Of a stretch of DNA of 64,000 nt, positions 28,127-38,089 are shown in pieces; within the stretch, counting starts at the first letter, position 1, and the number at the start of each line of letters is the position of its first letter. Below the pieces are notes generated by a model, which saw only the letters and a list, made by a program, of their open reading frames with translations, was not told the DNA's origin and made no database searches. A program made the position numbers and the translations under genes. The DNA is from Lepidurus packardi (lineage: Eukaryota; Arthropoda; Branchiopoda; Notostraca; Triopsidae), in NCBI GenBank assembly GCA_023053545.1, contig JAKZAN010000001.1:10436565-10500564 (forward strand). The letters are read 5' to 3'.

Positions 28127-29691
28127 TCAAGTAATGCTCGCTTTGACTGACTGTTCTAGATACTGCACTTTTTTTAGGAGTTTCTCCCTTGACGGGAACT
28201 CAGTGTAAGGGATGAAGACAACTCGGTAATTATTCAATTCCAGTAACCGCCGAGCTAACGAGTTGTAACCAGTGGGATTAATGCTTCCCAAGCACACGTT
28301 TTTGTAGTCCAGTACTTTCAATGCTATTCTACAAGCACCAGCTGGCAAAGGTTTACTTTCGTAATCAGCTAACGCTAGTGGATTGCAACTAGGAGTCATA
28401 ATAAACTCGGCGTCTAAAATAATCGCAAAAATACAATGAATCAAATAGGGAAAAAACAGGATATACAAATCCTTGGAAATTATCTAAAATGTGTTTACCT
28501 AACAAAACTCCCATAGTGGTGTTCACGTGTTCCTTTAGATATCGTGGAGAGGGTACAAAGTTTGACAATGCGTCCAAAACGGCTCTAGTCAGACTGGGTG
28601 TGGTAATTTCGGCTAATTTACTATCCAGCGCTGTTTGATAGACAGGATAACTCAGCTTGTACCGTGAATCTTTCGTGGCGAGTGTTCTCAAATTGTCAAA
28701 TTTGCTCTGGACTATAGGGTCTGTAAAGCATAAAGGTTAGAAAATAAATATAAAGTAAGCTAAGGTCCAGCTTACTTTCTGGACGGAGTCCGGAATCCAA
28801 AACACTTTGTAATTCCTGTGCTGTTGCTTGATCAAAAACAGCCCAAGACCAGACCACATCTAGCCACACTAGATCGTTTCTAGCGTTCGCTTTTGTTAAG
28901 ACTTCCTTCAATTTCTGCAGTGAAAGAGAAAACGTATTACGTGATATAAAAAAAATAAATTCAATGTAGAAGGGATATATTTACGGGAAAGAGTATTGCA
29001 CTGTTGGAAGGTATATAATCTACCGCTGCGAAGCAAAGTAAGAAGGCAACAAACTCTCGAGATCTACACTTTTCCCAGTTCTTCTCTACCCACTCAGCCA
29101 ATGCTTCCAAAAGGTCTAAAACGTAAAGTGAATTATTCCTTCTATTATGCTAAAATCGAATTTATCTTTACTCGTATTGCGATAACGCAGTTGACCTATA
29201 TTCGTCAAAAACGCGCTAATTAAAGAGGGTTTGGTTAATTGCGCTATATCGTTTATCAAGTCGTTTCCAACTCGTTCTAAAAGAACCTAGGGAAAATAGA
29301 GAAAACAAAACAAGATTAAGCTTGGCAGTTAAGTAACATTTGCTTGAATTAAAACTTCACTTGATCTGGAAAGCTTAGGCGGTTCATCGCAAACAACAGA
29401 TCAGCTAAATGTTTGGGTGCTAGTTTTGTCGAATCTTTATTGAGATGAAACGCTAACGAGCGCAATAAAGGCGTTGGTCTCCTTTTGCAAACTGCCAAAG
29501 TGCTCAACAACTAAAAAGTAAACTAATTAGTTATATACACACATAAATCTACATAATGGAGAAAGAACCAAAATGTTGTTTACTTTAACTTTGTCTTCAC
29601 TTTCAAAGCTCTCCATACTCTCCACCAAACGGTTTTCTAGCTTAACCAGGAAGCTATCTTCGAATATATGACTCAAGTTATATATCAGGAC
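28127..29691 (-). CDS. FASTK-family mitochondrial RNA-binding protein with RAP domain (5' part lost in gap)
   Basis: Minus-strand exons at 28413-28127, 28720-28499, 28914-28776, 29115-28985, 29286-29172, 29510-29361 and 29691-29584 all have GT-AG borders. They encode helical repeat-like sequence (LADLLFAMNRLSFPD, DLINDIAQLTKPSL, NLSHIFEDSFLVKLENRL). The last exon is a RAP domain: SKPLPAGACRIALKVLDYKN, then RRLLELNNYRVVFIPYTEF and KKVQYLEQSVKAS, the LLE.GY.VV.IP-type core. FASTK proteins bind and stabilise mitochondrial mRNAs; the C-terminus looks closest to FASTKD4/TBRG4, but I cannot settle the paralogue. The gene enters a 100-N gap, and a transposon end lies directly beyond it. I could not find the N-terminal exons on the far side, so the gene may be split by the insertion, may continue in the missing sequence, or may be broken. 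Confidence 0.8.
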
Positions 29692-29791
29692 NNNNNNNNN
29701 NNNNNNNNNNNNNNNNNNNNNNNNNNNNNNNNNNNNNNNNNNNNNNNNNNNNNNNNNNNNNNNNNNNNNNNNNNNNNNNNNNNNNNNNNNN
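29692..29791. other. Assembly gap (100 N)
   Basis: Exactly 100 N, the usual placeholder for a gap of unknown length. Its right edge is repeat sequence rich in TCTCGGTCTC motifs, so a transposon copy probably caused the break. Confidence 0.99.
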
Positions 29792-29885
29792 TCTCGGTCT
29801 CTACAGTTTTCGGTAGTCTCGGTCAGAAACATGATGTCTCGGTCTCGTCTCGATCTCGAGAAGGTCGGTCTCGACAACTGCCCTG
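29792..29885. mobile_element. End of an hAT-like element beside the gap
   Basis: Repeated TCTCGGTCTC motifs end at ...CGACAACTGCCCTG. Read inward on the minus strand, the end is CAGGGCAGTTGTCGAGACC. A very similar end, CAGGGCTGTTATCTCGAGAC, lies at 49768. CAGGG termini with short subterminal repeats suit hAT elements. The 8 bases outside (29886-29893, CACTTCAT) would be one target-site copy; the other end is in the gap. Confidence 0.55.
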
Positions 29886-29948
29886 CACTTCATTTCCTTT
29901 TGCTTCAGTAGCTCGACCAATGCTTCAGTGTGTTTACGAATTCCTAGG

Positions 29949-30062
29949 TTACTTACGTATTTGTAAGTCGCAGATCCAAACATCGTATTGGCGAGTGACG
30001 ACAAAACTTTCCACTCCCAAAACGAACACCAAAGTGAGGAAAAAGAAGTATATACACTTCAT
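29949..30062 (-). CDS. Small ORF with signal-peptide-like start (tentative)
   Basis: A 37-residue minus-strand ORF starts MKCIYFFFLTLVFVLGVESF: a short charged start, a strongly hydrophobic core and a small-residue exit, as in secretory signal peptides. It continues VVTRQYDVWICDLQIRK. A good splice donor (TACGTAAGT) lies just before the stop, so this could equally be the first exon of a larger secreted protein whose next exon is in or beyond the gap. No family is recognised, and chance cannot be excluded. Confidence 0.25.
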   Translation of the reverse strand: MKCIYFFFLTLVFVLGVESFVVTRQYDVWICDLQIRK

Positions 30063-30239
30063 CCTCGTTTCCAATACTGAAGTTCCTCCTACAAAAAAAA
30101 GAGGAAATATTATTCAAGTTTTAGTTGATTACTTTTGCAAAGATTCTCACTAACCAATCGTTAACTAACTTGCACTATTTAATTTTAGTAATTTTTCATA
30201 TTATTTATGTGGTTTATCTCTAACACAATATTTCAATAT

Positions 30240-30607
30240 TGTGACGAAACTGTTGTAATGGTGGTGGCATTTGTCCTTGTCCTTCTCTTTAATCTTTCCT
30301 TCCTTTGACTACTTAACCTTCACCTTTCCTGCTTATTTTTTTAGTAACCTTGGGTCATTCTTCCTTTTCTCCCTACATTCTTGACCTGAGGTTATACTCT
30401 GTTCCTATAAAGGGGTATGTTTTTGGTGGGTGGTAGAGAGCCAGAAGAGAGTACTAAGGGGATAGTGAGAGTGGTTAGTGGGGTCAGTCAGAAGAGCAAG
30501 AAAAGCGTTAAATCTGCAGAGTGATAGTTGGGAAAATCAGTCAAATATACGCGACTTTCCGAACTCTGGTTACGTATTTTTCCTGTGAGTAGAAAAATTG
30601 CGTGACA
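30240..30607 (+). repeat. 5' LTR of the Ty3/gypsy element
   Basis: 368 bases, TG...CA ends, with a near-identical partner at 36616-36984. A CTATAAAG box at about 30405-30412 is the likely core promoter. Confidence 0.9.
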
Positions 30608-30828
30608 TTTTGGTGCATCGACCGGGAAGTCGCGAAAAGCCGAGATATTAAGTTGCTGCGTCCGGAACTTGTGTTTTGTGATGTTCGACGACACAAGAGT
30701 CAAGAGCCCAATCTGCCTACCCGATTATCACAAGAAGCGCTGCCAGACGAACCGTGCAAGAGGAAGACGCCGTTCAAGAATTAGCCCGACCTGCTGAAAA
30801 TACAAGTCCCTTTGCGACCATCAACACA

Positions 30829-31791
30829 ATGGCTCTAGCTGGTGGTCAACGTGCACCGCGCGATCGCATCCGTAAGGCGAAGGAACCTAGAGATTTTGAG
30901 GGTAAATCGACTGAAGATCCTTTACGATGGCTTCGTGAATTTGAGGCGGACGCACACTACAATTGATGGACTGAGGAGGATAAACTGTCCTTCGTCGATG
31001 CGTACTTCGTCAGACCAGCCAGGTCGTGGTTTGACCGTGTTTATAAGCGCGGGACCGACCCAGCAGTTTCTTGGGCCGATTTCACCGAGAGTTTCCGTCA
31101 GAGATTCTTACGACAAAACCGACGACGTTATCTGCGAGAGAAGCTCCTGAACCGATATCAACAGCCTGACGAAACACCAGAAGAATATTTCCATGACGTA
31201 CTGGACATTTGCGAAGAGATCAACCCCGATATGGAGGAAGAAGATAAGTTGGAACACCTCGTACACGGACTCAAACCTTCTCTTCTGGAACAGATCCGAG
31301 TATCCCGTATCAAGACTTGTGAGGAATTCCTAGAAGAAGTTGTTTGCGTCGTGGAAAGCTACGACCGTGCTCGAAAATCCAAATGGCCGAAGAACGTCAC
31401 GCGAGCCAATCATACCGAAGATTCCGAAGAAGACGAAGATGCCGTAAGGAGACCAGCCCGAAGAACACTTCCAGTTGCAGCGGTTTCATCAACGACGCCG
31501 GATTTTGAATCGATGGCCACGACCCTTGCCATCAAGATCGGGGAGACCCTTTCCAAACAGCTAGCCGAGACTCTGGGGAACGAGATGAAAAGCCTGAAGC
31601 AGACCGTCGCACAAGGTTTAAAAGGTAAGGTTGGCCATCTTCAAACCCCTTCCCGAACGCATGACGGGGAACCAATTTGCTTTGCATGTGGTAAGAAGGG
31701 GCACATTGCCCGTGTTTGTCGAAGTCAAGTCAGTAAATCCGCAACCAAGCGTAGGCCCCACCTCTGGAGACAGTCGTGGATACGAAGGTGA
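30829..31791 (+). pseudogene. Ty3/gypsy gag with an in-frame TGA
   Basis: The frame opens MALAGGQRAPRDR at 30829 and continues through a retrotransposon gag core (EDPLRWLREFEAD, SWADFTESFRQRFL, PEEYFHDVLDIC, LEHLVHGLKPSL). It ends with a CCHC knuckle, CFACGKKGHIARVC, near 31680-31720. A TGA at 30964-30966 breaks the frame early, where neighbouring sequence suggests a Gly or Trp position. The rest stays open to 31791, so the break may be recent. Confidence 0.8.
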
Positions 31792-31924
31792 AGCTAGGGA
31801 TAATAATGGCGTGAGAAGCCCAAATTTGCAAGGGAATTCTGATAGGGAGCCCCGAGACCAGTTTCCTCCCAACCGAGGGTCGGAGATTTGACTAGAAAGT
31901 AGCGAGTACGGGTTTGGTGATCAG

Positions 31925-32698
31925 CGGACCGTCACCTTTCCCGTTTTTCTTCACGGCTGTCACAACATCATAAAAGAGAATGTTATCTGCAACGGGGTAC
32001 CTACTCTTGCACTCATTGACACCGGGGCTGTTGTGAGTGCGGTATCCAGAGATTGGGTGCAGCGGTATAACTTTCCCTGTGAGCCGTGGGTAGGTCCCAC
32101 AATTATGGTAGCAAATGGAGAAATTGTAGAAACGTTGGGTAGCGTGTTCGTTAAAATAATTCTATGTGGTCGGGAAGTGTCAACAAATGCCGTCGTCTTA
32201 GACAACGGTCTCGCGGACCTCATGGTCGGAAATGACCTTTTAAAACAACTAGGTAGCATAACAACTGAATATCGCGACGAGGGACCTCACTTGGGCGTTC
32301 CGTCTAGCTTTTCGTCGGACGTAGGGTGCAGAGAGAAGCGTCTCATTGTAAGTGTAGGTCAAGGTTTCAGGCCAATGACAGACCCAAAAGAAGAAGTAAT
32401 TAGGGATTTAGCTAAAGAAGTAGAAGGAGAAGGGCAAGAAGAGGTCGAGAGTCAAACTAACCAAGAGATTAGCGCATTAGAGCCCAAAGAAGAGCACGAA
32501 AGTGAGGCTGGTAAAGAGTTTAGCGAGTCAATTCAACTAAGCGAAAACGAGGATCAGATTGACATCGAGACTAGGGCGGTGCGAGAAGCAGCGAATTCCC
32601 CGGTAGGAGAAACGTCCAGAGGACAACGGGGAGCCTTCCGTAATTTTGGCGGACGGGGACGAACCCGTAGCTGCCGTAGAACAGGATTTCCTAGGTAA
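31925..32698 (+). pseudogene. Ty3/gypsy protease and pol linker, interrupted by the nested element
   Basis: The frame around 31980-32260 contains LALIDTGAVVSAVS, the DTGA active site of a retropepsin, and LADLMVGNDLL, the second conserved patch. After it lies a long acidic linker rich in Glu. The frame breaks at about 32704, where the BEL/Pao element is inserted, and resumes at about 35352. Confidence 0.8.
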
Positions 32699-32708
32699 GG
32701 TCCCTGTT

Positions 32709-33054
32709 TTTTGGAGAATTGATTGAGAAGGGTCCCTGCGTTGTGTTGTTGTAGACTTTAGTAGATAGACGACTGCTAAAACTTAACTAACTGTATTTCA
32801 CTTGAAATTCACCGACAAGTTTGTTCGTGGATGTGTTACGTTTGTCATCTGTGGTTCAACTAACTTTTACTGTCGATTCGAGTCCTTTTATACGCATATC
32901 ATCGTCATGTCAACGTATTGTCTGTATATATTAACTGTTAGAAGGCGGAAGGGTTCATAGGAAATAGCAACAACAATAGAAGTGTCAAGGGAGGTCAAGG
33001 AATTTCAGGTAAGGTCAATATCAAACATTCAGTCTTGAGTCAAAGTTCTCAACA
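32709..33054 (-). repeat. 3' LTR of the nested BEL/Pao element
   Basis: 346 bases, identical to 35001-35346. On the minus strand it begins TGTTGAGAACTTTGACTC. Confidence 0.93.
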
Positions 33055-33081
33055 TCCTCCCGCCCGCGAAATGAAGTTCAC

Positions 33082-34990
33082 TCATTGTCCATCAAAGCGG
33101 AGGCTAATATTTTCGTTCGTGCGTCTCTTGCCGCTCTCCTTACAGGGTGCGTCTGCGATGTCTGATGGTCGAGGTCTGTTGTTTCTTGAGGATCTTCTGG
33201 TGTAGACCGTAATTCCAAAGGATACAGTTTGGTAATCGGTGGTGGCTAGAAGGATAAAGGGAGAACTTGAGGCTCCGAAAATTACTACCTTGAAACGGTA
33301 TACGCAAAATGGAGAATCTGGATCCTCAGGATTCCTAGGCCACAAAAACCGGACATAATCGCGATCTGCTTTTTCCAGGCTAATTTGTAAAAAGGCTTTT
33401 TCGATGTCGCTCAGAGCTACATAAGTGTGAAAACGGAATCGGATGAGCAAATCGCACAGATCAGTTTGGAGGGCTGGACCGACCTCAAGACAGTCGTTTA
33501 AGCTGGGTTTTTGGGGATCAGCGCGCGCGGAGCAATCAAAGACTATTCGCAGAGGAGTGGTTGAAGAATCTTTAAGAACGTGACGATGAGGTAAGTAATG
33601 GGTTCCCGGACGATCAGGTGGTAAGGTGGGATGATTGATCTTCCATGGTAGTTTCGCAACATACCTCCCCGTGGTGTCACGACTGAGCATTTGGTCTTGA
33701 TAGGTTCGGACGTATTTGGATTCGTCTTCTGTGTCTGGTGTTATTCCAATGGACTCCAAACGCCAAAAATCTTCAAGGTCTGGAGGTTGTCGTTCAGATG
33801 TATTGATGAATAAGGAGCTCATGTCGTTGGAAGGGAAAGAACTGACAATTGGACCAGGTAATACGTAACCAAGTCTTGTCTTCATTGCTACTGGTCCCGG
33901 ACCGCGTATTATCTCATCCTCGTAAAGTTCCCAGCAGTGATCTGCTCCGATAAGTAAAGCAATGGGAAATTTTTCCTTGCCGACGTCTGGATGGGCTAGA
34001 GTGAGATTTTTCAAATGGTTTAACGTGGAAACAGGAAAGTTGATACGTAGGTCAACTGGGGCTGCGATCTCCGGGATTACTAGAGCTCGTATAGGTATAG
34101 CATCGCCTTGGAGTGTAATTAGAGAGATTTCAGTACATCCAAGCGTAAGAGGTTTGGGCTTGTTTCCGAAAGAGCACAAGTTGGTTACTTCCGTTTTGCT
34201 TGCTTGATGGGATAGACGCTTCAAGAGATTAGAGGTAACAAAGGTGCTTTGCGATCCTTCATCAAGGACGATGTTCGCGAGCACGGTTCTGCCATTAATG
34301 GTGACAGGGGCAATGGCAGTTTTCAATAGAACTTTTTCATCACCATTAGACGAGTACAGAGAGGTATCAGATGGAGTTTCGGTAGAGGTCATGAAGTTTG
34401 CTTGAGTGGGGATATTTCCGAGTTTTGTATTGTGGGTTGGGTGTGAATTGGAAGCCAAGGTCGGGGTTGGAGTCGAGATTGGAGCAGAGGCCAGGGGACT
34501 CGCTGTCGAGGTCGAGGTCAAAGAAATTGTTTCGGAATTGGAGGTCACCGGAAGGGTGATAGGATTGCCAACGTTCGAAATTGGACTTGGTGAGGAGGTT
34601 GAACCAGACGTTGAACTACTCGTCGTGGGTGAATTTGATGGAAGAATTGCCGTAGAGCATATTGGTGATGGAGAAGATCGTAGAAGTTCGAGTTTTGCTT
34701 CTACGTGCATGTACAAATCCTCGTACTCAAGCAACCAATTTGATGAGTTCAATTTCGCCATCTAATTCGTCTTCATCGAGGAGAGCTAAAATCTGTTGAT
34801 CGTATTCAACAATCCGTTCGTGCTTTTCTCGTAGAGTGGGTAATATGCGAGAAAGCTTAGAAATCTTTTCGATGACAGTGTCGGTCGAGTTTAGATAATC
34901 TTCGGAGCGGGCCTTAAGTTTGGTGATGAATCCCTTATTTCCACCACGCATTTTGCGAAGACTAGCAAGATTAGCAGCCATCCTGGTCAC
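33082..34990 (-). pseudogene. BEL/Pao gag-protease-RT fragment
   Basis: Minus-strand frames start near 34990 with a BEL-type gag N-terminus (MRGGNKGFITKLKARSEDYL), then shift frame at about 34740. They pass through a Ser/Thr/Pro-rich stretch where the gag zinc knuckles should be. The protease site reads NIVLDEGSQSTFV (DEGS in place of the usual D-S/T-G). The RT start is clear (PLRIVFDCSARADPQKPSLND, then YVALSDIEKAFLQI and YRFKVVIFGASSSPFILLAT), and the frame collapses before the YVDN/YMDD box. RNase H and integrase are absent. Confidence 0.85.
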
Positions 34991-35000
34991 GGCACCAAAA

Positions 35001-35346
35001 TTTTGGAGAATTGATTGAGAAGGGTCCCTGCGTTGTGTTGTTGTAGACTTTAGTAGATAGACGACTGCTAAAACTTAACTAACTGTATTTCACTTGAAAT
35101 TCACCGACAAGTTTGTTCGTGGATGTGTTACGTTTGTCATCTGTGGTTCAACTAACTTTTACTGTCGATTCGAGTCCTTTTATACGCATATCATCGTCAT
35201 GTCAACGTATTGTCTGTATATATTAACTGTTAGAAGGCGGAAGGGTTCATAGGAAATAGCAACAACAATAGAAGTGTCAAGGGAGGTCAAGGAATTTCAG
35301 GTAAGGTCAATATCAAACATTCAGTCTTGAGTCAAAGTTCTCAACA
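35001..35346 (-). repeat. 5' LTR of the nested BEL/Pao element
   Basis: 346 bases, identical to the partner at 32709-33054, followed outside by the CTGTT target duplicate. Confidence 0.93.
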
Positions 35347-35351
35347 CTGTT

Positions 35352-36179
35352 ATTAATGGCTCATGGTCCGTAGTCAACCCTGATGGATTTCAGTTACCGG
35401 GTTTCTCAGCCCGGTGCGTTGAGTTAGAGTTGAAAGGCAGACAAAATTACCAGTGCGAGGGAACGGACGAACCTCCAGCGACCGAGATCGTCATAGAGCC
35501 AAACCAGAGAATGCTCCAGGAAAAAGGGATCAGTCTAGGGAGGTCCATCGTCACTTATCACGATAGGACCGTGAAAACGTTTATTGTTAATTTTAGTCAA
35601 GAACCCCAGTGGGTTTTTAAAGGGATGGTATTGGGGATCGCCAGCACTAGCGACGCTGAAGACCCACCCTTGGAAGTAAAGGACAGTACCGACAGGCAGG
35701 TGAAGTTAGAGGAACTTGAGCAATCGTGCGCTCAAAACCTAGAGGAACCTCAAGTGGAGGCTCTGAGAAAGTTGTTGCGCAAGCACCTCAAATGCTTTGC
35801 GGCGGACAACACAGATTTAGGACACAGCTCCGTCAGTAAGCATGCTATCGATACGGGCGGGGCTAGGCCTACCTCACAAGCGCCCTATCGAAGCAGTTTT
35901 CGAGAACGTGAAATCATTAAAGAGCAAGTTCGGGAGATGAAGGCCGCCGACGTAATCGAGGCCTCGTTCAATTTGGTAACTGGTAGTAACACAGCAATGG
36001 AACTCTTCAAATTAGTCTTACCAGTTAAAAAGGGGAGTCTATGGTCAAACCCCGCTACACTAACCATCCAGGATGATTTCGTACCAGAGGTGTGTAGCGC
36101 TTGCGTGATCTACTCCGTATTTTGGGTAATACCCATTGAACCGAATAAGTTATACAGTTATACGCAAACACGGTTGTAG
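35352..36179 (+). pseudogene. Ty3/gypsy pol remainder, truncated at the start of RT
   Basis: After the nested element the frame resumes with SWSVVNPDGFQLPGF and runs through AIDTGGARPTSQAPYRSSFR and VREMKAADVIEAS, the usual run-in to a gypsy reverse transcriptase. The order then breaks: VLPVKKGSLW appears after unrelated sequence, and the frame ends at 36179. No catalytic RT motif, RNase H or integrase follows before the 3' LTR. Confidence 0.75.
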
Positions 36180-36300
36180 TACCCTACTTACTATGCATGT
36201 TCGATCACTAATTTAAATTCCCTAACCCCTGGCCAACCTGTCCAAATCGAACCTTGCCACCGAAGACAATAATTGGATCCAACGTTGTTATTGTTACTTG

Positions 36301-36391
36301 TGTATGTGACTCCAAGATGTGTGTGTGACTCCAAGATGTGTGTGTGACTCCAAGATGTGTGTGTGACTCCAAGATGTGTGAGTGACTCCAA
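36301..36391. repeat. 19-bp minisatellite, about 4.8 copies
   Basis: Unit TGTGTGTGACTCCAAGATG is repeated almost perfectly. It lies in the internal part of the gypsy element between the truncated pol and the 3' LTR. There is no CRISPR-like spacer variation. Confidence 0.9.
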
Positions 36392-36615
36392 GAAAACCCC
36401 AAGATAAGATTGAGAATGGGTCAAATTCAAAGCCAATGAGGGAGTGATTATGATGCCGTCTTAGCAATGTAGAACATCAAGATAGCCCCGTATGTTAAAT
36501 GGTATCTAACGTTACGATATTTGGATATTTCCTATTTTTTGTGTGTTTTGTTGTTCATTTGAGTGGATACTTGTGAAAGCTCACCGAGGACGGTTGAGCC
36601 CAAGAGGGGAGCAAT

Positions 36616-36984
36616 TGTGACGAAACTGTTGTAATGGTGGTGGCATTTGTCCTTGTCCTTCTCTTTAATCTTTCCTTCCTTTGACTACTTAACCTTCACC
36701 TTTCCTGCTTATTTTTTTAGTAACCTTGGGTCATTCTTCCTTTTCTTCCTACATTCTTGACCTGAGGTTATACTCTATTCCTATAAAGGGGTATGTTTTT
36801 GGTGGGTGGTAGAGAGCCAGAAGAGAGTACTAAGGGGATAGTGAGAGTAGTTAGTGGGGTCAGTCAGAAGAGCAAGAAAAGCGTTAAATCTGCACGAGTG
36901 ATAGTTGGGAAAATCAGTCAAATATACGCGACTTTCCGAACTCTGGTTACGTATTTTTCCTGTGAGTAGAAAAATTGCGTGACA
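36616..36984 (+). repeat. 3' LTR of the Ty3/gypsy element
   Basis: 369 bases, partner of 30240-30607, preceded by the purine-rich AAGAGGGGAGCAA tract. Confidence 0.9.
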
Positions 36985-36988
36985 ATAT

Positions 36989-38089
36989 TATCAATAATAT
37001 TATTTCAATATTAATTTTTTCAATATTATCTCTAGCAACTTTTTCCAGAAAATTTGTTCCCGTATTAACGGATAAAGCCCTAGTGAATTTCATTGTTGCC
37101 GTCAAATGATTCTAGATTTGAATAGTAAGAACACATCTTAGCTTATTAATACTATAATTTACTATAGAAAAACAGCACAACTGTCACTAATACATCACTC
37201 ACAAATAATTACACTTAAAACTAATAAAGTAACACAGGGTTCAATTACACAGGGTGTCGGCTGGCGCGCAAAGTTTTCATAACAAACAAACGGTTTGACT
37301 TTGCGGCATTCGAACTCGAGAACAAACTACCTATTCGCCTTCTAGCGGTTGATTATTATTTCCCTTTAAAAATTAAATTTATAATAACTTAGTGTTTAAT
37401 CAGTGTTAAACACCTATTACTTACAAAGTAAAGGCTCTGTGAAATAAAATAGTTGATGAATATTATTGAGTAGCCTTATTATTGAGTAGTTAGGAGAAAT
37501 AAAAAATTAGTTCGGTTTGCAGCGTTTGTGCCCAAAAGCCCTCATATGGGCGCTCGAGTCACATTCTGCAAGCGCAATGAAGCCGTCGTTGAGTGGCGTT
37601 CCCGGGGGATGCCTTTGACCTTCGCGTCGTAATCCGTAGTCGGCGCACTTTCGGTAATGGAACGCGATGTCCGAAGACGGGAGCGTGTTTTGTAAGCTTA
37701 AGTGATTTAAAAAGTGGTAGTTTGTGTTAGGATTAGAGGTAACAACCGTGGACAATATTCTCTTAATATTATAAATTTATATTAATATTATAAAGTTTTA
37801 TGTTGCAGTTTTATGTTTTGGCTGCAACATAAAACTTTATTATATTAATTCAGTAAATCTGGATAGCTTTTTACAGTTTTATTTATTATTTAGCTGCTCA
37901 AAAACCAAAGTTTCCTGCATGTTTTTCATACAACTTTCCTTGGCAATGTGGCAAGTCACACAAATCACAACAATCAAAGTACCCAAATTCAACCTTATTT
38001 GAATGGCACAAGTCAGACCAAATCAGACCAAACCACGCCCCCAATCAGTGATTTTCTTGATTTTGACTGGTGATTTTTGATTTTGAGTG
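36989..38089. other. Unassigned A/T-rich DNA between two transposons
   Basis: Apart from the hairpin at 37790-37840 I recognise nothing. An 82-residue minus-strand ORF at 37507-37755 has no known motif and is not called as a gene. Confidence 0.4.
37790..37840. repeat. Perfect 19-bp inverted repeat (hairpin)
   Basis: ATAAAGTTTTATGTTGCAG at 37790-37808 is exactly complementary to 37822-37840, with a 13-base loop. The flanks add about 7 more pairs with one mismatch. It could be a cruciform, a tiny foldback element or the core of a small RNA hairpin. Confidence 0.8.

Larger units (their letters stand above)
32709..35346 (-). mobile_element. Nested non-autonomous BEL/Pao element with identical LTRs
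   Basis: Two 346-base LTRs (32709-33054 and 35001-35346) look identical base for base. CTGTT flanks both sides (32704-32708 and 35347-35351), a perfect 5-bp target duplication inside the gypsy pol region. The element reads on the minus strand: its 5' LTR is the right-hand copy, followed by a primer-binding-like TTTTGGTGCCGTGACC. Its 3' LTR follows a purine tract, GGGCGGGAGGA. The interior is about 1.95 kb, against more than 5 kb for a complete BEL/Pao, with parts of gag and most of pol deleted. Identical LTRs mean very recent insertion, so it was probably mobilised in trans. Confidence 0.93.
30240..36984 (+). mobile_element. Ty3/gypsy LTR retrotransposon, internally deleted, with nested BEL/Pao insertion
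   Basis: Direct LTRs at 30240-30607 and 36616-36984 start TGTGACG and end GCGTGACA. They differ by three visible substitutions and one indel. Flanking ATAT at 30236-30239 and 36985-36988 is a likely 4-bp target duplication (5 bp if the border shifts by one). A primer-binding-site-like TGGTGCATCGACCGGG follows the left LTR, and a purine tract (AAGAGGGGAGCAA) precedes the right one. Inside are gag, an aspartic protease, and only the very start of reverse transcriptase. The rest of pol (RT core, RNase H, integrase) is missing, so this copy cannot move by itself. A BEL/Pao element sits at 32709-35346. No envelope-like ORF is seen. Confidence 0.9.

Noticed and set aside
36301..36391. CRISPR-like array
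   Set aside because: The units are contiguous without spacers, and the genome is eukaryotic.
37033..37110. MKFTRALSVNTG... minus-strand frame as the missing FASTK N-terminus
   Set aside because: It resembles a targeting peptide only loosely, runs into the gypsy LTR, and shows no phase link to the FASTK exons.
37507..37755. 82-residue minus-strand ORF
   Set aside because: No recognisable family; surrounded by transposon debris.
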